From Streptomyces sp. NRRL F-525 (GTDB lineage: Bacteria > Actinomycetota > Actinomycetes > Streptomycetales > Streptomycetaceae): DNA of 64,000 bases. The notes under the pieces are model-generated. The model saw only the letters and a list, made by a program, of their open reading frames with translations, made no database searches and was not told the DNA's origin. The DNA is taken from positions 62,001-126,000 of the forward strand of contig NZ_JNXE01000015.1 of assembly GCF_000716605.1 (NCBI RefSeq), in the 5' to 3' direction. Position numbers and translations under genes: made by a program. This document shows, in pieces, positions 24,112 through 32,285 of the stretch (position 1 is the first letter of the stretch; each line of letters starts with the position of its first letter).

Positions 24112-25077
24112 TCAGTCGACGGTGATCGAGTCCAGCTTCTCCCGCAGATAGACATGCGAGTCGACGGCGTCGTACGCCACCCGCCCGACCGGCGCGGGCA
24201 CGGACTCCACGCGAGTGCCCGGGGTGCACTCGCCGAAGTACACGAGCGACATCAGCTCCTCGGCGGGCGCGTCGGCGGGCGGCGGCAGCACGCGGTGCCG
24301 CCCGGACCGCCAGCGGTCCCCGGTCCAACGGGCCATCAGATCACCGATGTTGATGGTGAACGCCTCCGGGTCGAACGGCGCGTCCTCCCACCCGCCCTCG
24401 TCGGTGAAGACCTGAAGTCCCCCCTTCCCGGCCTGCCGGTCGAGGATCGTCACCGTCCCGAAGTCGGTGTGCGGCCCGATCCGGAACTGCCCCGGCTCCG
24501 GCTCCCCGACGACCTCGACCCCCGGGTACCAGTTGATGTTGAACCCGTACGTCGGATGGTCCATGTGCTGGGAGAAGAAGTCGGGTTCGAGCCCGAGCGC
24601 GACCCCGAGCAGCGACAGCAGCTGCTTCTCCAGCTCGCCCATCCGGTCGAGGTACTCCTCGCAGAGCGCCTGCAGTTCGGGGATCTCCGTCGGCCACACG
24701 TTGGGCGCGTACCACTCGGCGTTGATCACCGGGTCCTCGAAGGGCTTGTGCGTGGCGAAGGTCAGCGACTCCTTCAGATCGGGCGGGGTCTCGGTCCCCT
24801 CCGAGTACCCGTTGGCCTCGGCCCCGGGCCCGAGCCAGCCCCGCCCGCCGACCTTGGCGGAGTAGGCCTCTTTCACGTCGACTGGGAGGGCGAAGAAGGC
24901 GCGCGAGGCCTCCCGGATCCGGGACCGCAGACCCGGGTCCACCCCATGCCCGGTGACGAGCAGGAACCCGGCCGTCTGGAGGGCGTCGTCGACGGTGCGG
25001 GCGATGTCTTTCCGCGCCTGCTCGTCACCGGAGATCCAGGGCCGTAGATCGATCGTGGGGATGCGGGGCTCAGTCAC
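24112..25077 (-). CDS. 2-oxoglutarate/Fe(II) oxygenase, isopenicillin N synthase family
   Basis: 321 residues. N-terminal non-haem dioxygenase domain starts IPTIDLRPW; the core has the iron ligands in HTDFG (His and Asp, about residues 203-205) and RSGRHRVLPP (second His, followed by the 2OG-binding R-x-S-like area). The family hydroxylates small molecules; thymine 7-hydroxylase is a member, which is of interest because the next gene upstream is a cytosine deaminase overlapping by 8 nt. A pyrimidine substrate is therefore a reasonable hypothesis, not a demonstrated one. GTG start. Confidence 0.82.
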   Translation of the reverse strand: MTEPRIPTIDLRPWISGDEQARKDIARTVDDALQTAGFLLVTGHGVDPGLRSRIREASRAFFALPVDVKEAYSAKVGGRGWLGPGAEANGYSEGTETPPDLKESLTFATHKPFEDPVINAEWYAPNVWPTEIPELQALCEEYLDRMGELEKQLLSLLGVALGLEPDFFSQHMDHPTYGFNINWYPGVEVVGEPEPGQFRIGPHTDFGTVTILDRQAGKGGLQVFTDEGGWEDAPFDPEAFTINIGDLMARWTGDRWRSGRHRVLPPPADAPAEELMSLVYFGECTPGTRVESVPAPVGRVAYDAVDSHVYLREKLDSITVD

Positions 25078-25528
25078 CGATGTCCTCGTTCCAGAGTGCC
25101 GGGTTGTTCTTGATGAAGTCGCGCATCAGCGAGGTGCACTCGGGGTCGTCGAGGAGGACGATCTCCACACCGTGCTCGGCGAGCCAGTCGTGCCCGCCGT
25201 GGAAGGTCGCCGCCTCGCCGACGACGACCCGCGAGATCCCGAACTGCCGCACCAGCCCGGAGCAGTACCAGCAGGGGGAGAGGGTCGTGACCATGGTCGT
25301 CCCTCGGTACGACCGCTGCCGCCCCGCCGCCCGGAACGCGGCCGTCTCCGCGTGCATCGAGGGGTCGTCGTCCTGGACGCGCCGGTTGTGGCCGCGGCCC
25401 AGCAGGGTGCCGTCGGCGCCGTAGAGCGCGGCGCCGATCGGGATGCCGCCCTCGGCGAGCCCGGCGCGGGCCTCCGCGACGGCGGTGGCCAGCCAGGTCC
25501 GTGCCTGTGCCTGATCGATGCGGTTCAT
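25070..25528 (-). CDS. Cytosine deaminase, yeast FCY1 type
   Basis: 152 residues of the cytidine deaminase-like zinc fold. The zinc and catalytic motifs are MHAETAAF (His ligand plus catalytic Glu) and LSPCWYCSG (two Cys ligands). The protein follows the yeast cytosine deaminase closely: EGGIPIGAALYG, GRGHNRR, TTLSPCWYC, VVVGEAATF and the ending NEDIGD (yeast ends FEDIGE), so cytosine-to-uracil deamination is the best call; a related nucleobase is possible. The ATG at 25528 is preceded by GAGAGTGGG. It overlaps the oxygenase gene and is divergent from a PucR regulator. Confidence 0.82.
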   Translation of the reverse strand: MNRIDQAQARTWLATAVAEARAGLAEGGIPIGAALYGADGTLLGRGHNRRVQDDDPSMHAETAAFRAAGRQRSYRGTTMVTTLSPCWYCSGLVRQFGISRVVVGEAATFHGGHDWLAEHGVEIVLLDDPECTSLMRDFIKNNPALWNEDIGD

Positions 25529-25629
25529 GGGTCCCACTCTCCTGTGGCCGAAACACGAGGGCAACGTGCGGAAAGTACTCTCCCCGCAACCCGTACCCGG
25601 ACGAACTGTCAGCGCCCCTGGAGGTGCCC

Positions 25630-26889
25630 GTGCCCGCACTCACCCTCCGTGAGGTCCTGGCCCTCGACCCGGTCCGTGCCACCGAGCCCCAGCTCCTGGC
25701 GGGCGAGGCCGCGCTCGACCGCCCCGTGCGCTGGGTCCATTCCAGCGAGGTCTACGAGGGCGCGAACTTCCTCGACGGCGGCGAACTCCTCCTCACCAAC
25801 GGCTTCGGCCTCACCGACACGGACGCGGAGATCCGCCGCCGCTACGTCCGCGAGCTGGCGGCCCGGGGCGCGTCCGGCCTGGCGGTGGAGATCGGCCGCT
25901 CGCTCCCGACGATGCCGGAGGAGGTCACGGACGAGGCCCGCCGCCTGGGCCTTCCCCTGCTCGCCCTCCACCGGGTCGTCCCCTTCGTGCGGATCACCGA
26001 GGCGGCCAACCGGGCGATCGTGGCCCGGGGCCTCTCCGGCCGCTCGGTGGTCCGCCCATGGGGCGACGACCACACGGCCGCCCTCCTGGCCGACCTGGCG
26101 GACCGCGCCGCGCTGAACCAGCCCGAGGTCGAGGCGCGGTCCGCCCTCGCCGGCTTCCACCCCGGCCCGGGCGCCCGCCTGATCGGGGTCTCCGTGCACG
26201 GCGCGCGCGAGGTGACGGCGGTGGACCGGGCGGTACGGCTGCTGGGCGGCGCGAGTGTGCTGCGGGCGGCGTTCCCGGGCGACGTCCTGGCCCTGCTCGC
26301 GCTTCCGGGGTCCGTCGCGGGCGACCCCATCCGCGCGGTCCAGGAGGCGTTCCGTACGGCCGCCGACCCCGGCCTGACGGTCGCGGTCGGGCACGCGGTC
26401 GAGGCCGGGAGCGGGTGGCTGCGCTGGAGCGACACGTTGCGGGCGGCCCGTACGACGCTGGAGCTGGCGCTGACGGTCCCGGCGGCCGAACCCGCCGTCC
26501 CCGAGGGCCCGTTGGTGACCTCGGCACGAGCGCTGGCCCTGGAACGGGAGCTGACGCGCGGCGGCGTCGACGCGAACCGGGACCGGTTGTCCCGTCTGGT
26601 CCAGCACGCGCTGGGCCCGTTGCTCGCGTGGGAGGCGGCGCACCCGAGCGACCTGGTGCGGACGCTGGAGGTGCACCTGCGCCACGGCTGCTCGCCGACG
26701 CGGACGGCGGCCTTGTTGCACATCGGCCGCCAGTCCCTCTACCAGCGCCTGGAACGCATCGAGTCGTTGCTCGGTCTGGAGATCGACGACCCGGACCTGC
26801 TGGGGGAGTTGCTGGCGGCGGTGTGCGCGCATCGGGTGGTGCGGGGGATGGGGGCGGCGCAGGTGCGGGGGTTGCGGACGGTGGCGTGA
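25630..26889 (+). CDS. PucR family transcriptional regulator
   Basis: About 419 residues. An N-terminal PucR sensor domain (LTLREVLALDPV...VRWVHSSEV...LLLTNGFGL) is followed by a GGDEF-like middle and the C-terminal helix-turn-helix block RTLEVHLRHGCSPTRTAALLHIGRQSLYQRLERIESLLG. PucR proteins control purine and other nucleobase catabolism genes. The GTG at 25630 has GGAG at 25619-25622. Divergent from the cytosine deaminase-oxygenase pair, which it most likely regulates. Confidence 0.87.
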   Translation: MPALTLREVLALDPVRATEPQLLAGEAALDRPVRWVHSSEVYEGANFLDGGELLLTNGFGLTDTDAEIRRRYVRELAARGASGLAVEIGRSLPTMPEEVTDEARRLGLPLLALHRVVPFVRITEAANRAIVARGLSGRSVVRPWGDDHTAALLADLADRAALNQPEVEARSALAGFHPGPGARLIGVSVHGAREVTAVDRAVRLLGGASVLRAAFPGDVLALLALPGSVAGDPIRAVQEAFRTAADPGLTVAVGHAVEAGSGWLRWSDTLRAARTTLELALTVPAAEPAVPEGPLVTSARALALERELTRGGVDANRDRLSRLVQHALGPLLAWEAAHPSDLVRTLEVHLRHGCSPTRTAALLHIGRQSLYQRLERIESLLGLEIDDPDLLGELLAAVCAHRVVRGMGAAQVRGLRTVA

Positions 26890-26914
26890 GGAGGGCCGGC
26901 CGGGGGCGGTGTGC

Positions 26915-27334
26915 TCATCGGTCGGCGCTGCCGGGCGGTACGACCCATTCGGCGGGCTGTCCCGTCAGGGAAGCGATCATGTCGAAATCGCCGTCGTAGT
27001 GGAGAATCGTCCGCCGGTTCAGCTCTGCTGTGGCGGCGATCAGCAGGTCGGGCAGGGACAGGGCGCGGTGGAAGCCGGCATTGAGGGCATGGCGCTGGAC
27101 CTCGAGGGCGCGGGCGAAGGCGTCGTCGTCCGTGCTGAGGTAGTCGAAGGCGTGGAGCCAGGTGCTGATCCGCGTGGCCTCGGAACTGTCCCGTGCCGAA
27201 TGGATCATCTCGTACTCGGTGGGCCGGCACACCGCGAGCAGGTAGCGCTCGTGGAGCGGTTTGAGGACTTCCTTGACGCTCGGTTTCGTCCAGCGGGCGA
27301 GGGCGGACTTGTCGATCACGTAGCGGTCCTGCAT
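26915..27334 (-). CDS. vapC: VapC-type PIN domain toxin
   Basis: 139 residues of the PIN ribonuclease fold: first acid in YVIDKSALARW (Asp8), middle Glu in RPTEYEMIHSA, then SLPDLLIAATA and HYDGDFDMIA with the late acids. VapC toxins cleave RNA, often tRNA or rRNA. Its ATG overlaps the antitoxin stop by one base, the usual VapBC arrangement. The acidic set looks complete, so the toxin is probably active. Confidence 0.87.
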   Translation of the reverse strand: MQDRYVIDKSALARWTKPSVKEVLKPLHERYLLAVCRPTEYEMIHSARDSSEATRISTWLHAFDYLSTDDDAFARALEVQRHALNAGFHRALSLPDLLIAATAELNRRTILHYDGDFDMIASLTGQPAEWVVPPGSADR

Positions 27335-27588
27335 CAGGCGGCGCGGCCTCCGTCGCGGTCGCCATGGCGCGTGAGGGAGCCGTCGGCGTTGCGTGGGCCG
27401 GTGCTCTCGACGATCTCGCTGAAGTCGAGTTCGCCGGCGTCCATCGCGTCGAAGAACTCCTGCCGCAGGTGTCGTTTGACGGCGTCCTCCATGGCGAGGC
27501 GTACGGCCTTGGCCTTCGTCTTGGTCCCGAAGATGCGCATGGCCTCGGTGACCATCTCCTCGTCGAGGTCGATGACGGTTCGTGCCAT
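27334..27588 (-). CDS. vapB: VapB-type antitoxin (ribbon-helix-helix)
   Basis: 84 residues. The N-terminal half (RTVIDLDEEMVTEAMRIFGTKTKAKAVRLAMEDAV) is a ribbon-helix-helix DNA-binding unit; the C-terminal half, rich in acidic residues (MDAGELDFSEIVEST), would wrap the toxin. The ATG at 27588 has AAAGGA about 9 nt upstream. It neutralises VapC and should repress its own promoter through the inverted repeat just upstream. Confidence 0.83.
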   Translation of the reverse strand: MARTVIDLDEEMVTEAMRIFGTKTKAKAVRLAMEDAVKRHLRQEFFDAMDAGELDFSEIVESTGPRNADGSLTRHGDRDGGRAA

Positions 27589-27624
27589 GCGGAGGGTCCT
27601 TTCGCCGACGATGCCAATCGGCAG

Positions 27625-27659
27625 AACGATACCATTATTCACGGCGCAGTGATATCGTT
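27625..27659 (-). promoter_or_regulatory. Candidate vapBC operator
   Basis: AACGATACCA (27625-27634) and TGATATCGTT (27650-27659) are inverted copies with one mismatch and a 15-nt spacer, in an unusually AT-rich patch about 37 bp upstream of vapB. Toxin-antitoxin operons are normally autoregulated through such repeats. Confidence 0.6.
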
Positions 27660-27739
27660 TTGGTGAAGCTCCTCTGAGGAGGTGGCCGTGGGAGTCACTT
27701 CGGGTTCGCGGCGACCGATCGCGAGATCCTGCTCATGGT

Positions 27740-28174
27740 TCAACTCCCTTGACGCACCTGCGCGTTCGGACCGCCGCCGAACAGCACGTCCGTGACCCGG
27801 GCGGCGAATCGCCAGCCGTCCCCGGTCCGCACGTAGCGGCCGGTCTCCTCGGTGACGGCGAACGGCGTGGTGCCGCCCGTGCCGTCGTCCATGTACACGG
27901 TCAGGACGCACACGCCCTCGGCCGTGTCGTCGCAGGTGTGGGTGAAGAGGGTGTTGGTGTGCACGTGCCGTGTCCGCGCGGCCGGGCGTTCGGCGCCCCA
28001 TGTGCGGATCGCGTCCCGGCCGCGCAGTGCCGCTCCACCGAGGCGCATCTCACCGTCCTCGGTGAACAGCTCCCACACGGTGTCCGCGCGCCCGTGGTCG
28101 ATGCGCCACGCGGTCTCGGTGAGGAGTTGCGTCAGGGCGAAGTGGTCGGTGGCGCTTGCTGGTTGACGTGTCAC
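27740..28174 (-). CDS. NTF2/SnoaL-like fold protein
   Basis: 144 residues forming a small cone-shaped alpha+beta barrel domain: DHFALTQLLTETAWRIDHGRADTVWELFTEDGEMRLGG, then RYVRTGDGWRFAARVTDVLF. Such proteins are polyketide cyclase-like enzymes, dehydratases or binding proteins; no catalytic set is certain here. GTG start overlaps the stop of the SDR gene (GTGA), so the two probably work on the same molecule. Confidence 0.78.
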   Translation of the reverse strand: MTRQPASATDHFALTQLLTETAWRIDHGRADTVWELFTEDGEMRLGGAALRGRDAIRTWGAERPAARTRHVHTNTLFTHTCDDTAEGVCVLTVYMDDGTGGTTPFAVTEETGRYVRTGDGWRFAARVTDVLFGGGPNAQVRQGS

Positions 28175-29046
28175 GACGCCTCCGGTCGTAGGCTCGGGTG
28201 GGGTTCCGGCGGGCCGCCGAGGACATGGCGCCGGGAGCGGGGGCGGCTGCCGTCTACGTCGGTGACGTCGAAGTACGCGCCGAGTTCGGCGCCGATCACC
28301 GCGCGTCCCGAGAAAGCCATCAGCTCGTCGGAGGCGTAGAGCGCCGCGATCACGCGCCCGGTGAAGTACGGCGACTCGCGCGGCGGGAGCGCGGCGCGCT
28401 GCTCCGGCGTCAGGGTCAGCGACCGCAGATGGGCGCGGGCGCGTTCGGTGTCGACGCCGCCCATCCAGATCGACAGCGCGGCGACACCGTACGGGTACAG
28501 CTCCTTCGCCATGTCGGCGGCCATCTTGTCGGCGCCGGCCTTCTGCGCGCCGTACGCGGGACCCTGGTGGTACGAGACGGCGCCGTAGTGGCCGGTGTTG
28601 ACGATCAGTCCGCGGCCGCCCGCGATGAGCAGCGGTGCGGCGTGCCAGGCGGCGACGTAGTGCGAGCGCAGGCCTACGGTCAGCGGGGCGACGGTGGACA
28701 GCGGGCGCTCCCAGAAGCCGCCCGGCGCCGGGGCGGCGAACATCGCGGCGTTGTTCACCAGGATGTCGAGCCGTCCGTGCTCGGACCGCACCCGCGCGAA
28801 CAGCTCCGCGACCGCGCCGTCGTCCGCGTGGTCGACGACGACGGGGACGCCGGTGCCGCCCGCCCGGGTGACTTCCCCGGCGGTCTCGCGCACGGACCCG
28901 CCGTACGGCGAGTCCCCGCCGCCCTGCGACCGCCCGGTCACATAGACCGTGGCGCCGGTGGCGCCGAGCGCCTCGGCAATGCCCTTCCCCGCGCCTCTGC
29001 TGGCGCCGGTGACCACGGCGACGACTTCCTTGCCGGAGCGCGTCAC
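28171..29046 (-). CDS. Short-chain dehydrogenase/reductase
   Basis: 291 residues. Cofactor loop TGASRGAGKGIAEAL (TGxxxGxG), NNAA at about residue 95, and the catalytic region reads GHYGAVSYHQGPAYGAQKAGADKM with Tyr-x3-Lys shifted to YGAQK. A serine is present nearby (AVSYHQ). The VTGRSQGG turn with Arg suggests NADPH. GTG at 29046 is chosen for its AGGAGG 6 nt upstream, rather than a GTG 15 nt earlier. Divergent from a TetR gene with two palindromes between them; coupled to the NTF2-like gene. Confidence 0.83.
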   Translation of the reverse strand: MTRSGKEVVAVVTGASRGAGKGIAEALGATGATVYVTGRSQGGGDSPYGGSVRETAGEVTRAGGTGVPVVVDHADDGAVAELFARVRSEHGRLDILVNNAAMFAAPAPGGFWERPLSTVAPLTVGLRSHYVAAWHAAPLLIAGGRGLIVNTGHYGAVSYHQGPAYGAQKAGADKMAADMAKELYPYGVAALSIWMGGVDTERARAHLRSLTLTPEQRAALPPRESPYFTGRVIAALYASDELMAFSGRAVIGAELGAYFDVTDVDGSRPRSRRHVLGGPPEPHPSLRPEAS

Positions 29047-29096
29047 GGCATGCCTCCTCACGGTGAAAAGCAGCGGTGAACTGCGAGAACAGTAAT

Positions 29097-29144
29097 CGGA
29101 CAGGCTGTCCGTTTACCTGTTTCGACGATATGGACACCGTGTCC
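29097..29144. promoter_or_regulatory. Two palindromic TetR-type operators
   Basis: CGGACAGGCTGTCCG (29097-29111) is a 7+1+7 palindrome, and GGACACCGTGTCC (29132-29144) is a related 6+1+6 palindrome, 35 bp apart centre to centre. They sit between the divergent SDR and TetR genes. Both share GGACA/TGTCC half-sites, so one dimeric regulator could bind both and shut off both promoters. Confidence 0.7.
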
Positions 29145-29166
29145 GGTTGTCAAATAGAGTCGTTCC

Positions 29167-29724
29167 ATGAACGCAACCCCCCAGCCCTCGACCCGGCGCG
29201 CGGATGCCGTGCGCAACCGCTCGGCACTGCTCGCGGCCGGCGGACGCGTGTTCGCCCGCCGCGGTGTGGAGGTGCCGATGGAGGAGGTCGCGCAGGAGGC
29301 GGGCGTGGGCCGCGGCACCCTCTACCGGCATTTCCCGAGCCGCCAGCACCTCCTCGGCGCCCTCATGGAGGAACAGGCAGCCCACCTCGCCGCCGAGGCC
29401 CGCCGCCTGCTGGCCGAGGGTCCGGTCTGGGACGGCGTCGTCGCCTGGCTGCGCCTCTACGACGAGAGCCTCGCCCGCTACCGTGGCGCCAGCGACCACG
29501 TCGGCGCCGGTCTCGACGGCGCCTCCCCGCTGGCCGGCGCCTGCCGCCCCATGCGGGCCGCCTTCGCCGAACTCCTCGACCGTGCGCGCGAGGTGGATCT
29601 CGTACGGCCCGACATCACCGCCGAGCAGGCCCTGGCACTGGTCGCCGCCCTTCCCAAGGACGCCGCGACGGGAAGCGCGCAGGCGCCCTTTCTCGACATC
29701 GTGACCCAGGGGCTGCGGGCCTGA
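29167..29724 (+). CDS. TetR family transcriptional regulator
   Basis: 185 residues. N-terminal helix-turn-helix: RNRSALLAAGGRVFARRGVEVPMEEVAQEAGVGRGTLYRHFPSRQHLL; the rest is a helical ligand-binding domain with a TetR_C-type region. It faces the SDR/NTF2-like pair, and the two palindromes between them are the expected operators. Ligand unknown, perhaps the SDR substrate or product. Confidence 0.87.
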   Translation: MNATPQPSTRRADAVRNRSALLAAGGRVFARRGVEVPMEEVAQEAGVGRGTLYRHFPSRQHLLGALMEEQAAHLAAEARRLLAEGPVWDGVVAWLRLYDESLARYRGASDHVGAGLDGASPLAGACRPMRAAFAELLDRAREVDLVRPDITAEQALALVAALPKDAATGSAQAPFLDIVTQGLRA

Positions 29725-29766
29725 CGCCGGCCCTGGGGGCTGGGGCCCTGCGTACGGCCCTCACCC

Positions 29767-30702
29767 TCAGCGCAGGGTGACGCGGCTCGGGCCGTTGAAC
29801 GGGGCGTAGGACGTGACCGTGTTGGGGGTGCGCAGGGTGGCGTCCTTGGTGAACAGGTCGCGTGCGGCGGGGAAGGAGACGTCGCCGCTGACCACCAGGG
29901 CGACGCGGTCGTAGAACTCCTGGGTGGGGCCGGTGAGTTGGCCTCCGGGTTCGCCGCCCTCTTCTTCCTCGCCCCAGACGTCCCACAGGAGCGTCTCCAC
30001 CTTGTTCAGCGCGGCCAGGTCGAGGCGGATGTTGCCGGCGACGAACCACTCGCCCCAGAAGGGGCCTTCGTGCGGAGGGTGGAGGCCGAAGGTCTCCTGG
30101 TCGGCCCTGCCCTCCTGGATCGCCTGCCAGGCCTCGCCCGCGACGAGGAAACGGTCTCGGGGTACGTCCATCGGGTCGAAGTCCGCGTTCCAGTGGGCGG
30201 TGACGGTCGGATCGGTGAGCTGGGAGTCGGCGAGGAGCCAGCCGCGGTCGTCGGTCCAGTACTCGGTGACGACGTGGTCGCCGTGGAAGAGCTGGGAGGC
30301 GTCGGTGCCGGGCGCGTTGAAGTAGTCGGCGAAGCCGGAGCGGATGCGGGCCGGGATGCCGAGGTGGCGCAGGAACGAGCAGTGCAGGAGCGAGAAGTCC
30401 CGGCACACTCCGACGAACCGGTCGCCGGGTTCGCGTGGCTGGGTGAGTGGGGCGGGGTTGCGGTCGACCACGATCCGCAGAATGTCGTCGATGTAGCGGG
30501 TCTCGGCGTCGTTGTGGAGGCGGTCGGTGGGGTGGGTGTGGTCGTAGAAGCCGTCTTCGAGGCGGTGGATGAGCAAGTCGCGGGTGATGCGGGCGAGTTG
30601 GGTCGGGTCGCGGGGGAGGTCCGCGTAGTGGTGGGCGAGGGTGCCGGGAGTGGAGTACGTGCTCTGGGTGGCGTAGAAGGCGAGGTCCGCGGTGAGGGGC
30701 AT
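29767..30702 (-). CDS. Transglutaminase-like domain protein
   Basis: 311 residues. The Cys-His-Asp triad of the transglutaminase core is visible: GVCRDFSLLHCSFLRHLGIPAR (Cys near residue 106), GDHVVTEYWTDDRGW (His) and LLADSQL (Asp). No signal peptide or membrane segment, so it is cytosolic, unlike the membrane TgpA-type proteins. Bacterial members are proteases or peptide-modifying enzymes; the target is unknown. ATG 30702 is chosen over an upstream in-frame ATG at 30720. Confidence 0.75.
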   Translation of the reverse strand: MPLTADLAFYATQSTYSTPGTLAHHYADLPRDPTQLARITRDLLIHRLEDGFYDHTHPTDRLHNDAETRYIDDILRIVVDRNPAPLTQPREPGDRFVGVCRDFSLLHCSFLRHLGIPARIRSGFADYFNAPGTDASQLFHGDHVVTEYWTDDRGWLLADSQLTDPTVTAHWNADFDPMDVPRDRFLVAGEAWQAIQEGRADQETFGLHPPHEGPFWGEWFVAGNIRLDLAALNKVETLLWDVWGEEEEGGEPGGQLTGPTQEFYDRVALVVSGDVSFPAARDLFTKDATLRTPNTVTSYAPFNGPSRVTLR

Positions 30703-30748
30703 GGCACCCGACCGTGTCAAAATTCGCCCTGGATTGTCCAGAGTTACT

Positions 30749-31357
30749 TCAGCTCGGGTTCGCGGCGACCGAGCGCCAGATGCGTTCCGGGAGGACGCGG
30801 GCGGCCTCGTCGAGGTCGAGTTCGACGTCGTCGATGCCGGAGAGCCAGCGGCGGACCACGCCGACCAGCGGGCCCAGGACGAGGGACTCCAGCAGGGGCA
30901 GCGGCAGTGGGGCCAACTCGCCCGAATCCACGTGGGATTGGACCCAGGTGGCGAACACCGAGAGTCTGGCCTCCTGGGAGTCGCGGAGTTCTCTGGCCTG
31001 GATCATGTTCCGCTGGTCGGTTCTGGCGGAGTGCAACAGCAGGGCGGCGTCCCGGTGTTCGCGGACGAAGGTGAGATGCGTCCGTACGATCGCGCGGATG
31101 CCGGTGCGGGCGGTGCGGGTCGCCTGGAGCGCGGTGATCAACTCACCCAGCAGTCGGCTCAGCCAGCGCTCCGTCAGGGCGTCGACCAGGCCGTCCAGGC
31201 TGCCGAAGTGGTGGTACAGGCTGCCGAGGCTGACACCGCTGGCCTTCGTCACGGCGTTCACGGTCAGGCCCTGCTCGCCCTGCTCCGCGAACAGGCGCAG
31301 CGCGGCGTCGAGGAGCAGGTCTGCGGTGACCTCGCCGCGTTGTTGCTTGGGGCTCAT
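30749..31357 (-). CDS. TetR family transcriptional regulator
   Basis: 202 residues. Helix-turn-helix in GEVTADLLLDAALRLFAEQGEQGLTVNAVTKASGVSLGSLYHHFGS, followed by a helical effector domain. It is divergent from the VOC gene; just upstream lie GAACTCGGTTC and a set of 13-bp direct repeats that may be its operators. Ligand and regulon unknown. Confidence 0.85.
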   Translation of the reverse strand: MSPKQQRGEVTADLLLDAALRLFAEQGEQGLTVNAVTKASGVSLGSLYHHFGSLDGLVDALTERWLSRLLGELITALQATRTARTGIRAIVRTHLTFVREHRDAALLLHSARTDQRNMIQARELRDSQEARLSVFATWVQSHVDSGELAPLPLPLLESLVLGPLVGVVRRWLSGIDDVELDLDEAARVLPERIWRSVAANPS

Positions 31358-31374
31358 GCGGGGCAGCCTATTGG

Positions 31375-31434
31375 GAACTCGGTTCTAGAGTGAATTTCTA
31401 GAGCAGATTTCTGGAATCCTCTTCCGGTCTGGTC
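31375..31434. promoter_or_regulatory. 13-bp direct repeats and palindrome between TetR and VOC genes
   Basis: Units TTCTAGAGTGAAT, TTCTAGAGCAGAT and TTCTGGAATCCTC, with a weaker fourth TTCCGGTCTGGTC, run head to tail from 31383 to 31434. GAACTCGGTTC (31375-31385) is palindromic and touches the first unit. The regular period suggests cooperative protein binding, most simply by the adjacent TetR protein. Confidence 0.55.
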
Positions 31435-31544
31435 ATCCGGCGGTCCAGACTTGGCGGTGGCCGGGCCCGCGTCCGTCCGTCTCGGGGGATACGGATGGCC
31501 GTGGGTCCGGTGGGCTTTGTGTGGGGGTGCATAGGATCGGCCGC

Positions 31545-32285
31545 ATGGCGCTGCGTCCCGTTCAGGTGAATATCAAGGCCGTTGACGTTTTGGCGGTCGG
31601 GCGGTTCTGGGGGGAGGCGCTCGGCTGGAGTGTCTTCAGCCCTGGTGTGACCACGTACGTCGGGCCGGGTGGCGGCCTCGTCTGGCCGGAGCCGGTCGGT
31701 CTCGGTATCGATGTCGTGCCGGTTCCGGAAGTGAAGACGCCGACGAAGAACCGGCTGCACCTTGATCTCGCCACCACTTCTGCTGCCCACCAGGCGGAGT
31801 TGGTCGCGCGTCTACGGTCGCTCGGCGCGGCGCCCGTCGATGTGGGGCAGGGGGATGTGCCGTGGACGGTCCTTGCGGACCCTGAAGGCAACGAGTTCTG
31901 TGTGCTGGAACCCCGGGAGATCTATCGGGACACCGGGCCGATCGCTGCGGTGGTCGTCGATTGCTTGGATCCTCGGGTCATGGCGCGGTTCTGGGGCGAG
32001 GTGTTGGACTGGGCTGTTCTTGAAGTGTCCGACGACCAGGCCTCGTTGCGTTCCGCCGAGGGTGTCGGGCCGTACTTGGAGTTCCTGCGCGTGCCTGGAG
32101 TGAAGGCCGTGCCTGATCGCGTCCATCTTGATCTGATGCCGTATCCCGGTGACGACGAGGAGGCGGAGGTGGGGCGGGTGAAGGGGCTTGGGGCGAGCGA
32201 TCTGGATCTCGGGCAGGGTGATGTTCCGTGGACGTGTCTGACTGATCCGGAAGGTCACGAGTTTTGCGTTCTGGCGCTGTCCTGA
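31545..32285 (+). CDS. VOC (glyoxalase/bleomycin-resistance fold) protein, two tandem modules
   Basis: 246 residues forming two homologous halves. Each ends with the same block: module 1 DVGQGDVPWTVLADPEGNEFCVLEP, module 2 DLGQGDVPWTCLTDPEGHEFCVLAL, and each contains an RLHLDL/RVHLDL strand. The family includes lyases, dioxygenases and drug-sequestering proteins; metal ligands are not obvious, so a binding role is possible. Third-position GC is lower than in neighbours (many GTT/CTT codons), which hints at a different history. Confidence 0.83.
   Translation: MALRPVQVNIKAVDVLAVGRFWGEALGWSVFSPGVTTYVGPGGGLVWPEPVGLGIDVVPVPEVKTPTKNRLHLDLATTSAAHQAELVARLRSLGAAPVDVGQGDVPWTVLADPEGNEFCVLEPREIYRDTGPIAAVVVDCLDPRVMARFWGEVLDWAVLEVSDDQASLRSAEGVGPYLEFLRVPGVKAVPDRVHLDLMPYPGDDEEAEVGRVKGLGASDLDLGQGDVPWTCLTDPEGHEFCVLALS

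Noticed and set aside
27740..29137. One 465-residue fusion of SDR and NTF2-like domains
   Set aside because: Its first 320 residues are the wrong frame of the SDR gene; the two genes overlap by GTGA and are separate.
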